Positions 22,582 through 34,089 of a stretch of DNA of 64,000 bases are shown here, piece after piece; position 1 is the first letter of the stretch, and each line of letters begins with the position of its first letter. The notes under the pieces are model-generated. The model was given only the letters and a program-made list of their open reading frames with translations. It made no database searches and was not told the origin of the DNA. Position numbers and translations under genes: made by a program. The stretch comes from Eutypa lata (taxonomy: Eukaryota; Ascomycota; Sordariomycetes; Xylariales; Diatrypaceae): contig JAKULF010000006.1 of assembly GCA_022661535.1 (NCBI GenBank), forward strand, positions 3,095,001 through 3,159,000. Direction: 5' to 3'.

Positions 22582-23441
22582 CTTTGACGTAAGAAGACGA
22601 ACTTTTCCCAGGTTAGAATTTCATTGGCCGTGCACTAGCTTTATGTGAAGGGCTTAAGACTGATGTTAGTTAGCTATTTTTGTGCGTGGACACTTTCAAG
22701 TGTTTGGCATGTTTCTGTTAGGAATGGGACGCAAATTCTATGTGACCTTACTCATTGGAATTCAGGTTGCTGCCCTTACGTGATTGGATCAGGTTACGAA
22801 ACGCCACCTTGGGAGGCATTGTAATCCATTCCTAGACTCCAAAGGCATATTGCCTATTTATAGACTCGTAGAACTTCACTTCGTATCTACCAATTTGCCG
22901 TCTGCTAAACGGGCACACGCTATTGTTATTACTAACTTACTAGAGAATGTATTTCAAACCAAGATGGGGCCAAGTACTTATAGCTAAAGAAGAAAAGAAG
23001 AAAGTTATCTACATCAGGGCTTTGGACCGCCTCTTAAAAGGGGGAGCGTGGACCCATGCACAGCTCTGACTTGACGGACGTCGGCCCAGAAGGGTCCGAC
23101 ACCTACACCAAGGCTCCCAGCCTGCAACACCGATGTAAAGTTTGGTGGCCAAGGAGCATCTATATTGTCAAAGACTCAGATAATCCTCGATTTAAGTGTA
23201 TGGGGGCGAAAAAGATTCGGCATGTTCCGACAAAGATACCATACTTCACTATTAATAGACCAAGGTATGGGTGAGGGTTAAGATAACTCTAATCCTAACT
23301 CTAACCATAAGCCAACCTCGGTATAATAGGCGTTCACGCTGAACAGTTATATAATGTTTTTCTAAGCCTCGTTATGAAACTTTCAGTTCTTCATTCTGCA
23401 AGTATCATCCAGCTGTCAGCCCACAACAAACTAGCCTCGCT
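22582..23441. other. Spacer, no supported gene
   Basis: Between two minus-strand genes. A short run of CTAATCCTAACTCTAACC near 23289-23307 resembles degenerate telomeric sequence but is too short to interpret. A frame at 23056-23274 has no known relatives. Confidence 0.45.
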
Positions 23442-25087
23442 TCAGTTTTCACTTTCAACCAAAGTCGCTCGACACATGAGAGGCTTCTTCTGCCAGAGGA
23501 TATAAACCTTCTGGTCAGTCCAATCTTCAGACTTGTCACACAGCTCAAGATCAAAGCTGGCCAAAACCTTGGCCAGAAGGAGGCGCATTTCATGCCATGC
23601 CATCCTAGTGCGAAGTTAGCTACTCGGTACCAGAACATGCAATGATCTTTAGTACCGTGACATAAACAGCTGGTAGGTTGGTTGGGGAGGGCTTGGAAGA
23701 TAAAACAAGGATGGATAACGACCTACCCCATCCCTAAGCAGTTCCGTGGACCGAAAGAGAATGGCTGCCTTGCGTCGCGCTGATCGTCTTTATACCTTGG
23801 ATCTCCCATCCATCTTTCTGGAACAAAGGTATTAGGGTCTTTGAAGTTGTTTGGGTCACGATAAGCTGATGTGGTGGACACAGATACAGAAGTCTGGAGG
23901 TGTCGGTTGTTAGAAACTAAGCCCACGAACCCTGATGGATGCTGGTGGTGAGATATAAAATACGACTTACACCTTCGGGAAGCCATGTTCCTAGTACCGT
24001 ATTTCCACCTTCGGCAATGGTTCGCGGAAATCCTTGTGGCACTGGAGGATACATACGAAGGCCTTCTTCGATGCAAGCATTCAGATACGGCAGTCGAGCC
24101 AGAGATTCAAAGCTCATCTCCTCACTAGAACTGGAGTTGAATGCCCCCCGAATCTCTTCGGTAAGGAATCGCATGCTGCGAGGGTTCCAGACATCTCCGT
24201 AGTCGGGCCCTTTGGCAAGTGTTTTGTCTAGGAGGTCCACGCAATATTTATGATGTGAGATGCGCATCCTTTCCACTGACTTGGGCTCCAGTTTCTTGAA
24301 AAGAATTCCTAGAATGGGATAGTGACGCATGATCTGAATAAGTGGAAGAAAGGAGATGGATTTGAAGATCAGCTCGACCCATGGTGTATACTCAGATGTT
24401 TCCAAAAGACCAAAAGAGTCGCCGTCGTACGTCAATTTAGCCATAATGTCGAATGTTGTCAAGTTGTACACCTTGACCATGTCCACATTACCCCGGTCTT
24501 GCATAACCTTTCTAAGTCCTGTAACCATAAGTTTGGCATATTGTTGGAATGCATTTTCTTGCTCTTTGATGGTCCTATCTGAAAAGGCTGGCGCCATGAA
24601 CCGGCGAACTGTCGTGTGCCTTGCAGTATCAGGTATATCGGCTAGCGAAGGCGCACCGTTCTCAGGCTCCGGATAGAACCTTTTGTCTTTTGGGTTTTCT
24701 TTCCTCCCCTTCTGGTAACCATATATATCTTTCCACGCTTGCGGATCGGTGTAGCTCAAGTCGTTCGGCCCAAATCTTACGACTGGTCCGTATTGTGAAT
24801 GGAGCCTCTGTATCCAACGGACTTGCTTTCCATTGAGGGCGGCGATCCAATAAGGGAGTTTAGTGATGGCGTTTATGCGAGGGCCTGGAAACCTGCCAAG
24901 GGGATGGAGGATGGTCGAAGAAAGAACTACCCAGCCCATGTATATGGATATCTGAGTCACACTGGATCAGTCAACGAGTCGCATGGTCACGTTTCAATAT
25001 TAGTGGACTCACTAGGGAGCATGTCACCACAGGGACATTGAAGCTAGTCTTGGGATCTAACCACGCTGAATCTGCTGCATCCGACAT
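23442..25087 (-). CDS. Cytochrome P450 (CYP65-like) lacking the I-helix
   Basis: Four exons (25087-25013, 24951-23971, 23893-23727, 23604-23442) encode 461 aa in phase. The N-terminal hinge is HPLGRFPGP. The middle shows [17 protein letters not shown] and [19 protein letters not shown]. The K-helix is [11 protein letters not shown] (ExxR), the PERF loop FVPERW, and the haem loop [10 protein letters not shown] with the axial cysteine. Between DVWN and [15 protein letters not shown] (about 24190) the roughly 45 residues that normally hold the I-helix AGTET oxygen-activation motif are absent, without a frameshift. The protein resembles fungal CYP65-type hydroxylases such as isotrichodermin C-15 hydroxylase. 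Without the I-helix it should not fold or work as a mono-oxygenase, so it is probably a pseudogene. The first 25-aa exon is the least certain. Confidence 0.8.
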
Positions 25088-26357
25088 GGTTGATCTATTG
25101 TAATCGTCGCAGTGCAAATTACAACCTTCGTCAGTATAGGATAAAGGAGATGGCTACGGTCGCTTATACCAACAGCCTCGATGTGCTGAAAGGGGAAATA
25201 TGTAAAATCAGAAGATCATCTTGATAGATATTAAGAAATAGTAAACAGAGCCTAGGGCTTCGGTCATTAGTCTTGGCTCTTCCGTCATCTCCTCTCCCCC
25301 CTTACCTCCTCAGTATCTCCAGATGTACTGTGTTCGGCGACGATATTTGCCTACCAAGTGCACTTAAACATAAATTCGCAGCTTACTTAGTACCCTATAG
25401 TGCAGATAATTAAATGTTGGTAGGATACGCCAGGAATACCCAATTAGGTAGCCTTCTGAATAGACTGCGTTGGAAACATCCAGTCTAACCTGCGTACATA
25501 GATATGTAACATCACCAACATCCTCCAATGCATCCCTGGCATAATTTTAGGGGTCATGGTGCTGCCAAAACCGCCCATCAATGCAAGCCACCACCAACGA
25601 ATCCTCGGAAGAGCCACAAGGCTCTGAATCTTGTTTATAACACATGTCAGCCATCTGAGGTGTTAGACCATGACTAGCAACCTACTGTTGGCCATCCTCC
25701 CTTACATATGCACATCCGGACCCAAGAGCTTGGCGTGGGAGAGCCCGCTTTTGACGGTTGTAGAGTCATCTTAGCAGGATTGTGTATGTCAAGAAGCGTT
25801 CTTACGACTTATGTAACTTATCTGTTGCAGCTCGACTTGCATATTTGAGCCGAGTTACGTTTACTACGAAGGTTCTACGTGAACGGAACTCATTCAAAAC
25901 CCACTCATGCGAGGATATATATTTTATCAGTCCACTAATGAAGCTCTAATTCACCAATATACATCCATCAAGACTTCTAGTTATCGTGGCGTCTTGTGAA
26001 GTTACCTAAGTCACCTCAGTCACCCTGAAGAGAAAGACGAGTAATACGAGCTCCGCGATATAACGACGTCACTAATTACTCCTAAGCACCAATGGCTGTA
26101 TTGCCTACCCCCTGTCCATACTTTATACTCCGTTAAATTGTATTCCATTGGGTGATACAGCATAAAACACCATCAGAGATTTACGCATGCACGGTCAGCG
26201 CAAACCATGCTACTTATATTGAAACACCCAGGTACCTCGTTATAATACCGCTCAAATTGTCCGACTCACCACAGAATGAGAAAAAAAGTCCTCTTCACAA
26301 AACGAAAAATGTATAGTCACAACCCCGAATGAGGACAAAAAAGAACAAAACAAACAA
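25088..26357. other. AT-rich spacer, nothing recognised
   Basis: About 1.3 kb with no open frame of note. It separates the accessory stretch on the left from the tRNA and the core genes on the right. Confidence 0.5.
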
Positions 26358-26462
26358 TACTAGCGCCGTGGATCGAACACGGAACCTTCTCGGGGTAGTG
26401 GACACTTTCTTTTTTAAATAAATAATGTGAACGAGAAATCATAACCATTAGACCACGCCAGC
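26358..26462 (-). tRNA. tRNA-Val (anticodon CAC) with a 32-nt intron
   Basis: The minus strand folds as a tRNA. The acceptor 5' arm GCTGGCG (26462-26456) pairs with CGCTAGT (26365-26359) using two G-U wobbles, with A at 26358 as discriminator. The D-arm is TGGTCTAATGGTTATGA. The anticodon stem TCTCG/CGAGA encloses TTCACA, so the anticodon is CAC (reads GUG, valine). The T-arm is CCGTG-TTCGATC-CACGG. An AT-rich intron occupies 26425-26394, directly after position 37, the canonical site for nuclear tRNA introns. The spliced tRNA is 73 nt. CCA is not encoded, as expected in eukaryotes. Confidence 0.93.
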
Positions 26463-27150
26463 TTTGGTTGGTTGCGAGGAAGCGAGCTCGTGAATGGGTC
26501 TATATCTAAGGATTAGGTAAGTACCTAAAAGGTAAGCCTCCCTCCCGATCTGAGCTAAGCGGCTCCACCACGGACGGATATGAATCCAATCCACACAGCC
26601 AGTGCCTAGAAGCACCGCGATATATGTAGAGTTTGCATAGTATTATAGTGAAAGAGCTGGAAGGGGAGTGATAAGTAAACACACTTGGTATATCCCATTC
26701 AGACCTCGAGACCTTACTTAGGTAGGTACCTAAAAGCAAGTTGATAGGATGCCTGCTCCCCGGTGTACTATATGTAGGTAGTGAGGTACATATCGTCTCT
26801 TTTAATAAGTTACCCCTATTAATAGAGGTGCACAAATGTAGCTGTTAAAATGCGAAGTGCATGTCTACCTAGCCTGTCGATCGAACAGGCAAAAAAACGC
26901 CATTAGTCCTTTACCTATTATCCCCCCTTTAACTGAAGCGAGGTCTCGATCAATTCTTTTAGTTAGCCTATGGGCATTCTAGATCTGTGCAATAATAATA
27001 AGAAGCAGTCAGTATCCAGCCCTTATAAGATCTTCGGAGGCATATAACAACCATGCCGCGTGCTGCCCATCCATCCATCCATCCATCCACCAATTCACCC
27101 ACTAATAAGGACATTGGAAACGATCCCAGTCCCATTGCCCAGCTCAGTCA
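26463..27150. other. Spacer with CCAT microsatellite
   Basis: Convergent side of rad17. No gene is supported. Six CCAT units lie at 27067-27090. Confidence 0.5.
27067..27090. repeat. (CCAT)n microsatellite
   Basis: Five to six uninterrupted CCAT tetranucleotides downstream of the rad17 stop codon. Confidence 0.9.
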
Positions 27151-29988
27151 TCAATCATCCTCAATATCATCATCACTAATCACCAACCCCTGCATCGACG
27201 GCAGCGCCCCAACTCCAGACCCAGCGTCGACATCATCATTCCGATGCCGTATCCCCAAACGAGGACCTCTCCGCTTCTGGGGTGAAGCCCCCTCTTCGAC
27301 GGGTTTATCCGTGGCCCATTCGTTATCACCACCGCTACCACCACCACCAACACCATTGCTGGTGACAGCCGGATTGTTGACGTCGTCGTCATCGGCGTCT
27401 ACGGCCTCCTCGTCCGCGGGCCCGCCTATCCCCGTGAACGAGACGACTTTCTCGAGGTCCTTGGCTCGGGCGTTGGTTAGTAGGAGCGATGAGGACGAAA
27501 AGGAGTTGAGGTTGGAGCTGGGGTTGGTCTTCCGCTGGCGCGCGATGTGCGCTATGTATGGTAGCCGCTCGAGGAGCATCTCCCTGCGGGCGGAGCTGCC
27601 TAAAGAGAGGAGGGGAGGAGGAGGGGTTGTCGTCGTTGTTGTGGGCTGGTCTTGGCCGCCCGCTGATGGTGGTTTCCTTGTTCCCCGGCTGTTCTTCTGG
27701 AAGGAGGCTTGTCTACTGATCCAGTCTCCTCCACTGCTGCTGCTAGTCACCGCTCTGGGGCGCCTGAACGCCGATGCGCCATCCGTCACGTTGTGGCCCA
27801 CCTCGTCTCCCTTCAGCAGCGTTGTGGCCCAGTGATCGACCAAGCCTTCGAGTTCTTCCTTGTCCCGCCAGAGCTTGAGACTCGTCGGGTAGAACAGCCT
27901 GTAGGCGTCGCCGCCTCCCCTCCCAGGTGCCGTCTTGACCCTCTTCACCGGGGAGGGGAGGGAAAAGAGCAGTCCGCGCGTCGCGACCTGGAAGGTGATT
28001 TCATCTTGGCGCAGGGCCTGACTTGCCGAGTCGCGGCCGTAGGAGCCCGATGAGTTGCCGGATCTTCCCCCACCGAAGAATATATCCCAGGACGGACACA
28101 GGAGGTCACTATCTGAGAGGTACTCGATACATCCGTTGATGTAATCAAGTGGGGAGTTCTGGTCGGACGGGCCAGTGGACTCGCATGATAGCACGTAATT
28201 CTCGTGGAGTGCCGATATAAACGTATTGGTGTCTGTTCCGGTCTCATCAATGAGACTATCGACAGAGACCTCGGATCGTTTCGGCCGAGAATAACTAGCT
28301 AAGTACTCAGGTAGTACTTCGACTTGTCCTTCCGGGGTCCCCCTATCCATAGGAATCTCATCTCTTTTATTATATACTACTTTTCCAACCGCGTGGAAGA
28401 TACCAAGAGTTGCTTCTCGCTGAGAAACAAGTTGCAAACTCTCTACTTCACCCTTAGTTAAGGCGATTGCGTTCTTACCCCCTCGTTTCGGCTTCGTAAA
28501 CGTGACCTTGGAGCCCCAATCGGTATCTGAATCTCCTTTGAGACATAAGAATTCCAACGAAGATATTGCACTCCTGATATCACCAATCTCCCCTAACCTC
28601 TTAAGGACAAGGGGTCCTGGTGTTCGCTTACGGCCCGACTTTCGAGCTTCTTTTTGCACTATCAACTCAAGCGCGCTCGCAAGAATCGTCGGCGCTACAG
28701 GATTAAACTCTGTTATGCCAGTCCCCGGATGTCGCATGATTTCCGGTCCGAGAAGCCGATGAGCTGTGAAGCTGTCGGCTGATGCTGAGGTCGTGGTCAG
28801 GAGGGTTTCTGATATGATCATCACGACCGGGGTAACAAGATCTTTAGATGCTTGATGCCCAAATGTTGCAAGTGATGGCGTATTCCTGGAAAGGAATTCT
28901 ATGATAGTATTTCGAAAAGATGTCAAGGCTGTTGAAGACCGGGCAAATGTATTTGGAAACTCTTCAATGAGGATGATCTTGCGCCCATCATCGCGAATTT
29001 TATCATTGGTACTACTAGAAGGGAGTGAAACCTCCACATCAGTCTCCAATTGACCAAATTTGCTGCCCCTACCCATGAACTCGTCGAATTGTGCCGAAGC
29101 AGATTGGAAGCCTTGAACGGCCCCGAGAGACCCGGTTGGATTTCTCCATTCGAGTAGCTCACATTTCATATCTTTAGCAAGTAGTCGTATTGTCGTCGTC
29201 TTACCTGCGCCAGCAGCTCCTTTCAAAATGAGAAGCCTCTGTCGCATTCGACCAGCCATAACGTCTTCCATCCATCGGCGCACATCTGCAACTTTTCTGC
29301 TGTGCACAGCCAGTTCGCCCAGGTTCGAAGGTCCGAATCGCTCTGACCACGGCCGGTGTCCCTCATCTGTGCTGTGGTCTCCAGACGGGCGGGGCGGCCG
29401 AAGAAATTTCTGGCTCGCTGGCACGGAAGAGGCCGCGGTAGATTGGGGAATATCTCGAAATCGTTTCCGAGCATTTTGTCCTACGCGACTGGCAATAGCA
29501 GCCCTATGCTCTCCAACCTCGTCGTCATCCGATACCGATATGGGGTCGCTAATGATGTCGTCGAGTTTCGTCGGTGGGACCTTGGGCGCACGCTCAGCCT
29601 GCCTCGAGAACAAGGCAACGAGGTCTGCTGTCTTGCCTTTCTCTACCTGTTTACCCCTTGGCATCGACCGGGTCCGGGCTTTCTCAGGACTCGTACTTGT
29701 GCTCTTGGAACCATTCTGGGTACTACTCGAGTTTTTGAGGTTCTGAGACTGTAGGGGTTTGGTCGGCGGCTTCGGAAATAGTCCGGATGGTTTCTTCGAA
29801 GGGCTAGGAGTAGGGGATGCCGTGGTATTTCGTGTTATATTTGATGTGGAGGATGTTGGGCGGGCCTTCTCCGGTGAAGAAAAGAGGTAATTGTTTAGAG
29901 TGTTGACTTGAGCCTTCGTTTGCCCCTCTTCCTCATCGTCCGAGGTTTGGACGACATTGCGTTTCCGTCGCTTCGTAGGCGGCACCAT
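27151..29988 (-). CDS. rad17: Checkpoint clamp loader Rad17 (Rad24)
   Basis: Single exon of 945 aa from the ATG at 29988 (a GTG six bases upstream is in frame but not a eukaryotic start). The N-terminal 210 residues are basic and Ser/Thr-rich. The AAA+ domain begins at RPWSERFGPSNLGELAVHSRK, with Walker A LKGAAGAGKTTT (about residues 255-266) and Walker B IILIEEFPNTF. HRLLGPEIMRHPG and SALELIVQKEARKSGRK follow in the lid. The family loads the 9-1-1 checkpoint clamp onto damaged DNA with RFC2-5 in the nucleus. The C-terminal third is low-complexity (Gly, Thr, Pro and Ser runs) and ends in an acidic SDDDIEDD. It is long for Rad17 (fission yeast about 600 aa), as is common in moulds. It is divergent from mcd4. 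Confidence 0.92.
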   Translation of the reverse strand: MVPPTKRRKRNVVQTSDDEEEGQTKAQVNTLNNYLFSSPEKARPTSSTSNITRNTTASPTPSPSKKPSGLFPKPPTKPLQSQNLKNSSSTQNGSKSTSTSPEKARTRSMPRGKQVEKGKTADLVALFSRQAERAPKVPPTKLDDIISDPISVSDDDEVGEHRAAIASRVGQNARKRFRDIPQSTAASSVPASQKFLRPPRPSGDHSTDEGHRPWSERFGPSNLGELAVHSRKVADVRRWMEDVMAGRMRQRLLILKGAAGAGKTTTIRLLAKDMKCELLEWRNPTGSLGAVQGFQSASAQFDEFMGRGSKFGQLETDVEVSLPSSSTNDKIRDDGRKIILIEEFPNTFARSSTALTSFRNTIIEFLSRNTPSLATFGHQASKDLVTPVVMIISETLLTTTSASADSFTAHRLLGPEIMRHPGTGITEFNPVAPTILASALELIVQKEARKSGRKRTPGPLVLKRLGEIGDIRSAISSLEFLCLKGDSDTDWGSKVTFTKPKRGGKNAIALTKGEVESLQLVSQREATLGIFHAVGKVVYNKRDEIPMDRGTPEGQVEVLPEYLASYSRPKRSEVSVDSLIDETGTDTNTFISALHENYVLSCESTGPSDQNSPLDYINGCIEYLSDSDLLCPSWDIFFGGGRSGNSSGSYGRDSASQALRQDEITFQVATRGLLFSLPSPVKRVKTAPGRGGGDAYRLFYPTSLKLWRDKEELEGLVDHWATTLLKGDEVGHNVTDGASAFRRPRAVTSSSSGGDWISRQASFQKNSRGTRKPPSAGGQDQPTTTTTTPPPPLLSLGSSARREMLLERLPYIAHIARQRKTNPSSNLNSFSSSSLLLTNARAKDLEKVVSFTGIGGPADEEAVDADDDDVNNPAVTSNGVGGGGSGGDNEWATDKPVEEGASPQKRRGPRLGIRHRNDDVDAGSGVGALPSMQGLVISDDDIEDD

Positions 29989-30783
29989 GGCCACTTAATG
30001 AAATGGCGTAGTATAAGACCGACATCTGCTTTTTTGATCACATATCGCGAAATTCCATCTAGGAAGGCGGGTATCACAATGTCAATATGATGCTATCTCC
30101 AAGTAGGTAGGCAGACAACTAGATGCCCAAAGTTATTTGTTTCAAGCTTCCAATATCTAATGCTTTTCTGATATGGAATGCCGGATTTTTGATATCAGTG
30201 CAAATTGAATGATAAAAGAAGAGAAAGCAGTAATTGTTGTCTCAAGTGTTCGTCATTAATGAGTAGTTCAGCTTTTGAGAGGTGCGTCTTCCTATCCGAT
30301 TGTCAGTCGCTCAAAATCAATTGCCTAGAACCAAGTACCTAGGTACATAATTATGGTAATTAACGCGCACCGCGTCGACATCAGGTCCTGGACTGCCAGG
30401 CGGGAACTTCTCTTAAGGCTAGACCCACAATTTGGAAGTGACGTCGAGATCCCCTGTGAGCGGCGCCCTGTGAGAACAGAGATCCCTGTAGTTAACTAAG
30501 CGCGTTGTCTTTCCGCGCTGTGTTTTACTTTTTCGATGTTCGCATTTCTGACACCTTGACGGTCCAATTTCCTTCCCACATGTTGATCCTCGTATAGCAT
30601 CGTGGATTTTGAGGGTTAAGCAAACCCAATGGCTTTTTGTCCTTCATATTTTAACTCTATTCTTGTCGCCCGTTTGGATGCTTTGGCCTGTAGCTAGCGC
30701 ATTAACTTCTATGCTCACAGGATACCAGGAATAGTCGGCCTCTTCTCCCATTTCCATTTTCACTGGTTCGCCAATTCGCAAAC
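29989..30783. promoter_or_regulatory. Divergent intergenic region between rad17 and mcd4
   Basis: About 0.8 kb separates the start codons of two outward-facing core genes, so it must carry both promoters. I see no MluI cell-cycle box (ACGCGT) or clear TATA box. Pyrimidine-rich tracts precede the mcd4 ATG. Function is inferred from position only. Confidence 0.5.
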
Positions 30784-33700
30784 ATGGCGGCCGTCAGTCG
30801 CTTTAGATTCCTGGCTATTGCCATGGTATTCCATCTCGTCTACATATACTCTATCTTCGATATTTACTTCGTCAGCCCCATCGTTAGTGGGATGCAACTG
30901 TTTAGTCCGGATCGGCCGAGTGGAACAAAGGCCCCTGCGGATCGTCTTGTTCTTTTCGTTGGTAGGCGCAAATTCATCAATCTATCTGTTATCTCTTGAT
31001 TCCTCAATTTTCAAGGATGGTCACTAAGTATATGCGCTCTAGGTGATGGTCTGCGTGCCGACAAAGCTTTTCAGTCATTCCCGATACCTTACCCTGAAAC
31101 CGACGATGACCTGACCCCACGACCCCTTGCGCCCTACTTGCGCTCTCGAGTTTTGGAACACGGAACCTTTGGTGTCTCGCATACCAGAGTTCCCACAGAG
31201 TCGCGTCCCGGCCATGTCGCCTTGATAGCTGGTCTATACGAGGATGTATCGGCTGTAGCGACAGGCTGGAAGCTGAATCCCGTTGATTTTGATAGCGTCT
31301 TCAATCGGAGCAGGCACACTTGGAGTTGGGGTAGCCCTGATATCCTGCCCATGTTTGAGAAAGGCGCAACACCTGGAAGAATCGATGCCTACTGTTACGA
31401 TGCCGAGTTTGAGGATTTCTCCCAGGACGCTGTTCATCTAGATCATTGGGTGTTTGATCATGTGAGGGGGCTTTTCTCCGCCGCCGAGAAGAACAGGACG
31501 TTGAGTGATGCGCTCAAGCAAAAGAAGGTTGCTTTCTTCCTCCATCTCCTAGGACTCGACACCACCGGTCATTCGTACCGGCCTTATTCAAAGGAATATC
31601 TTCACAACCTCCAGGTTGTAGATCGTGGAGTGAAGGAAATGACCGAATTGATTCAGAAATTCTACGGTGACGATAGAACGGCGTTTGTCTTCACTGCTGA
31701 TCACGGCATGAGTGATTGGGGGAGCCATGGTGATGGGCATCCAGATAATACGAGGACGCCGTTGATTGCCTGGGGCTCCGGTGTTGCCAAGCCCTCAGTC
31801 TACCAAGATGGGCTTGCGCCAGGACATGACGCCTATTCCTCGGACTGGAACCTGAACAATATTAAGAGGCACGATGTTGCGCAGGCGGATGTAGCCGCCT
31901 TGATGGCCCACTTGCTTGGAGTTGAGTTCCCTGCCAATTCCGTCGGTGAACTGCCACTGTCATATCTTTCTTCCGGCATCAAAGAAAAGGCAGAAGCGTC
32001 TCTCCTAAATGCGCGAGAAATTTTAGAAATGTATCGGGTCAAAGCAGAGGGTAAGAAGGCGAAAGAGTTGAGGTTCCAGCCTTATAGGCCCCTTAGCGAA
32101 GACCACGGATTCCCAGCTGAAGTTCGATTTGCATCTATCAAGAAACTAATTGATGATGGGAATCACGAGGAGGCCATCGAGGAATCCGCAGCTTTGATGA
32201 AGATTGGTCTTGAAGGCATGCGCTATCTGCAAACCTATGATTGGCTTTTCTTGAGGGCCCTGATCACAATTGGATACCTCGGATGGATGGCTTACGCTGT
32301 GATGAGAGTAGTCGACTTGCATGTTTTGCAAGGATCGGAGCAGTCTTCAAGGAGCCTGGCCGGCATCGTCTTCTTTTCCTCGGTGCTTGTCTTGTTCTAT
32401 GCATCGTTTATCATCTCCCACTCCCCATACACGTACTATGCCTACACACTCTTTCCCGTATTCTTCTGGGAAGAAGTATATGCACGTAGAAATAGCTTGG
32501 TCAAGGGTGGACAGGTATTATTCGGTCATGTTAACTCCGGTGCTAATATTCTATCATTTGTCTTTAATGCCATCGCGTATGTGGGCATCATTGAATCTCT
32601 AGTGAGTTTGGTCCGGGTCGTTGTTCAGTGGATGGTCAACTAACATAGCCAGGCTGTTGGATATATCCACCGAGAAGTTTTGACTGTACTCTTCATTATG
32701 GCTGCAGTTTTCCCTCTAGCCACTGGAGTATCTTTCCTACAGAAACATGCCTCGCTCATTGCAACTTGGCTGGTATCATGCCTACTTATGAGTACCTTCA
32801 CTCTATTGCCCGCAAACAAGAAAGAGAATATTCTACTTATGTAAGCAATTGAATTCTTTCTTGGGAAGAAACATGCTGATGTCAATAGTATGCTTGGGGG
32901 CTCACTCATGGTGATTGCTGGTATCCTGTATCTCATTTTTGAAGATAAGCTATTAGCCGACCAATCGAGTTCAGTCCGAGTCAACCTTACTCGGAAGGAC
33001 CGTCGAATTTCGAGGGCGCTGATTGGTGTCCAAGTAGGTTATTTACTTCTTTTAACTCATCGGAATGGCAGTCTCATTAACTATCTCTAGATCGGATTGA
33101 TTATCTTGGCTATGCTCATCACCCGGTCAAGCGCCCTTTCCATGCAAGCCAAGCAAGGCTTACCACGCGGTAACCAGGTAGTCGGGTGGCTAGTGCTCAT
33201 TGTGTCATTTCTGATGCCTATAGCACACCGTCTCGAACCCAACACCCATTACCTTCACGGGCTTTTCGTCATCTTTTTGACCTGCGCTCCCACCTTCGTC
33301 ATTCTAACCATCTCATACGAAGGCTTATTCTATTTCACCTTCAGTCTGACTCTTCTAACTTGGGTCCGGCTAGAACACCACAGGAGTGTCTTCTTGAACA
33401 CGAACGTGGACGAGGCGAATAAGTCCAACAATCCTGTAGAAGTGGCCGCCAGTGCGGTGGTGTCCCAATTCCGACCCCTATCTCTTTCGGATGCCCGCGT
33501 AGCCTTGTTCTTTTTCGTGCTCTTGCAATCCGCCTTCTTTAGCACAGGGAATATCGCATCAATCTCTTCCTTCAGCTTGGAAAGCGTGGCCCGTCTTGTG
33601 CCGGTGTTCGACCCGTTCTCACAAGGCGCACTTTTAATACTCAAGATACTAATCCCCTTCGCCCTCATCTCTGCCAACCTAGGCGTCCTCAACAAGCGCC

Positions 33701-34089
33701 TAGGCGTGGCCCCGTCGGCCCTATTCATGGTGGTGATGGCTCTCAGCGACATCTTAACCCTCTACTTCTTCTGGGTGGTGAAGGACGAGGGCTCCTGGCT
33801 CGAGATCGGATCGACCATCAGCCACTTCTCAATAGCCAGTCTACTATGCGTATTTGTGGCGGCCTTGGAAGGCGTCAGCGCCTTATTCATTAGCGGCATC
33901 GAAGTGGAACAACCTAAGCACTCTACTAGCTCTACCACTACCGCGACTAATAAAGGCGAAACCCCTGCCAAGCCGAGTGCGAATGGGGCGAAAGCGCCGG
34001 CGGCGGCGGCCGAAGCTCAGGCATCCGGAGAGAAGAAGAAGGCCCCTGACGGGACAAACGGACAGGAGTCTACTATCACTCCTAGTTAA
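30784..34089 (+). CDS. mcd4: GPI ethanolamine phosphate transferase 1 (Mcd4/PIG-N)
   Basis: Five exons (30784-30961, 31043-32601, 32653-32840, 32889-33033, 33091-34089) encode 1022 aa, the usual length. One N-terminal membrane helix (FLAIAMVFHLVYIYSIFDIYF) precedes a lumenal alkaline-phosphatase-like domain with GDGLRADKAF, HTRVPTESRPGH, LLGLDTTGHSYRP and FTADHGMSDWGSHGDG (metal ligands including D279 and H280). About a dozen helices follow, including SCLLMSTFTLLPANK and LGGSLMVIAGILYLIF. Mcd4 adds phosphoethanolamine to the first mannose of the GPI precursor in the ER. The tail is low-complexity (Ala/Lys/Thr). An essential gene with no defects; flanking rad17 suggests a conserved core block. 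Confidence 0.95.

Noticed and set aside
23280..23310. CTAATCC/CTAACTCTAACC, telomere-like words
   Set aside because: Only two or three degenerate units; an interstitial telomeric repeat cannot be claimed.
7365..25087. A secondary-metabolite cluster (P450, MFS, oxidoreductase in one region)
   Set aside because: No PKS, NRPS, DMATS or canonical terpene synthase, no pathway regulator, gaps of 1-2.5 kb, and the P450 is defective.
27053..27835. 260-codon plus-strand frame, Pro/Ser/Arg-rich
   Set aside because: Lies opposite the low-complexity 3' end of rad17, partly made by the CCAT repeat; no homology pattern.
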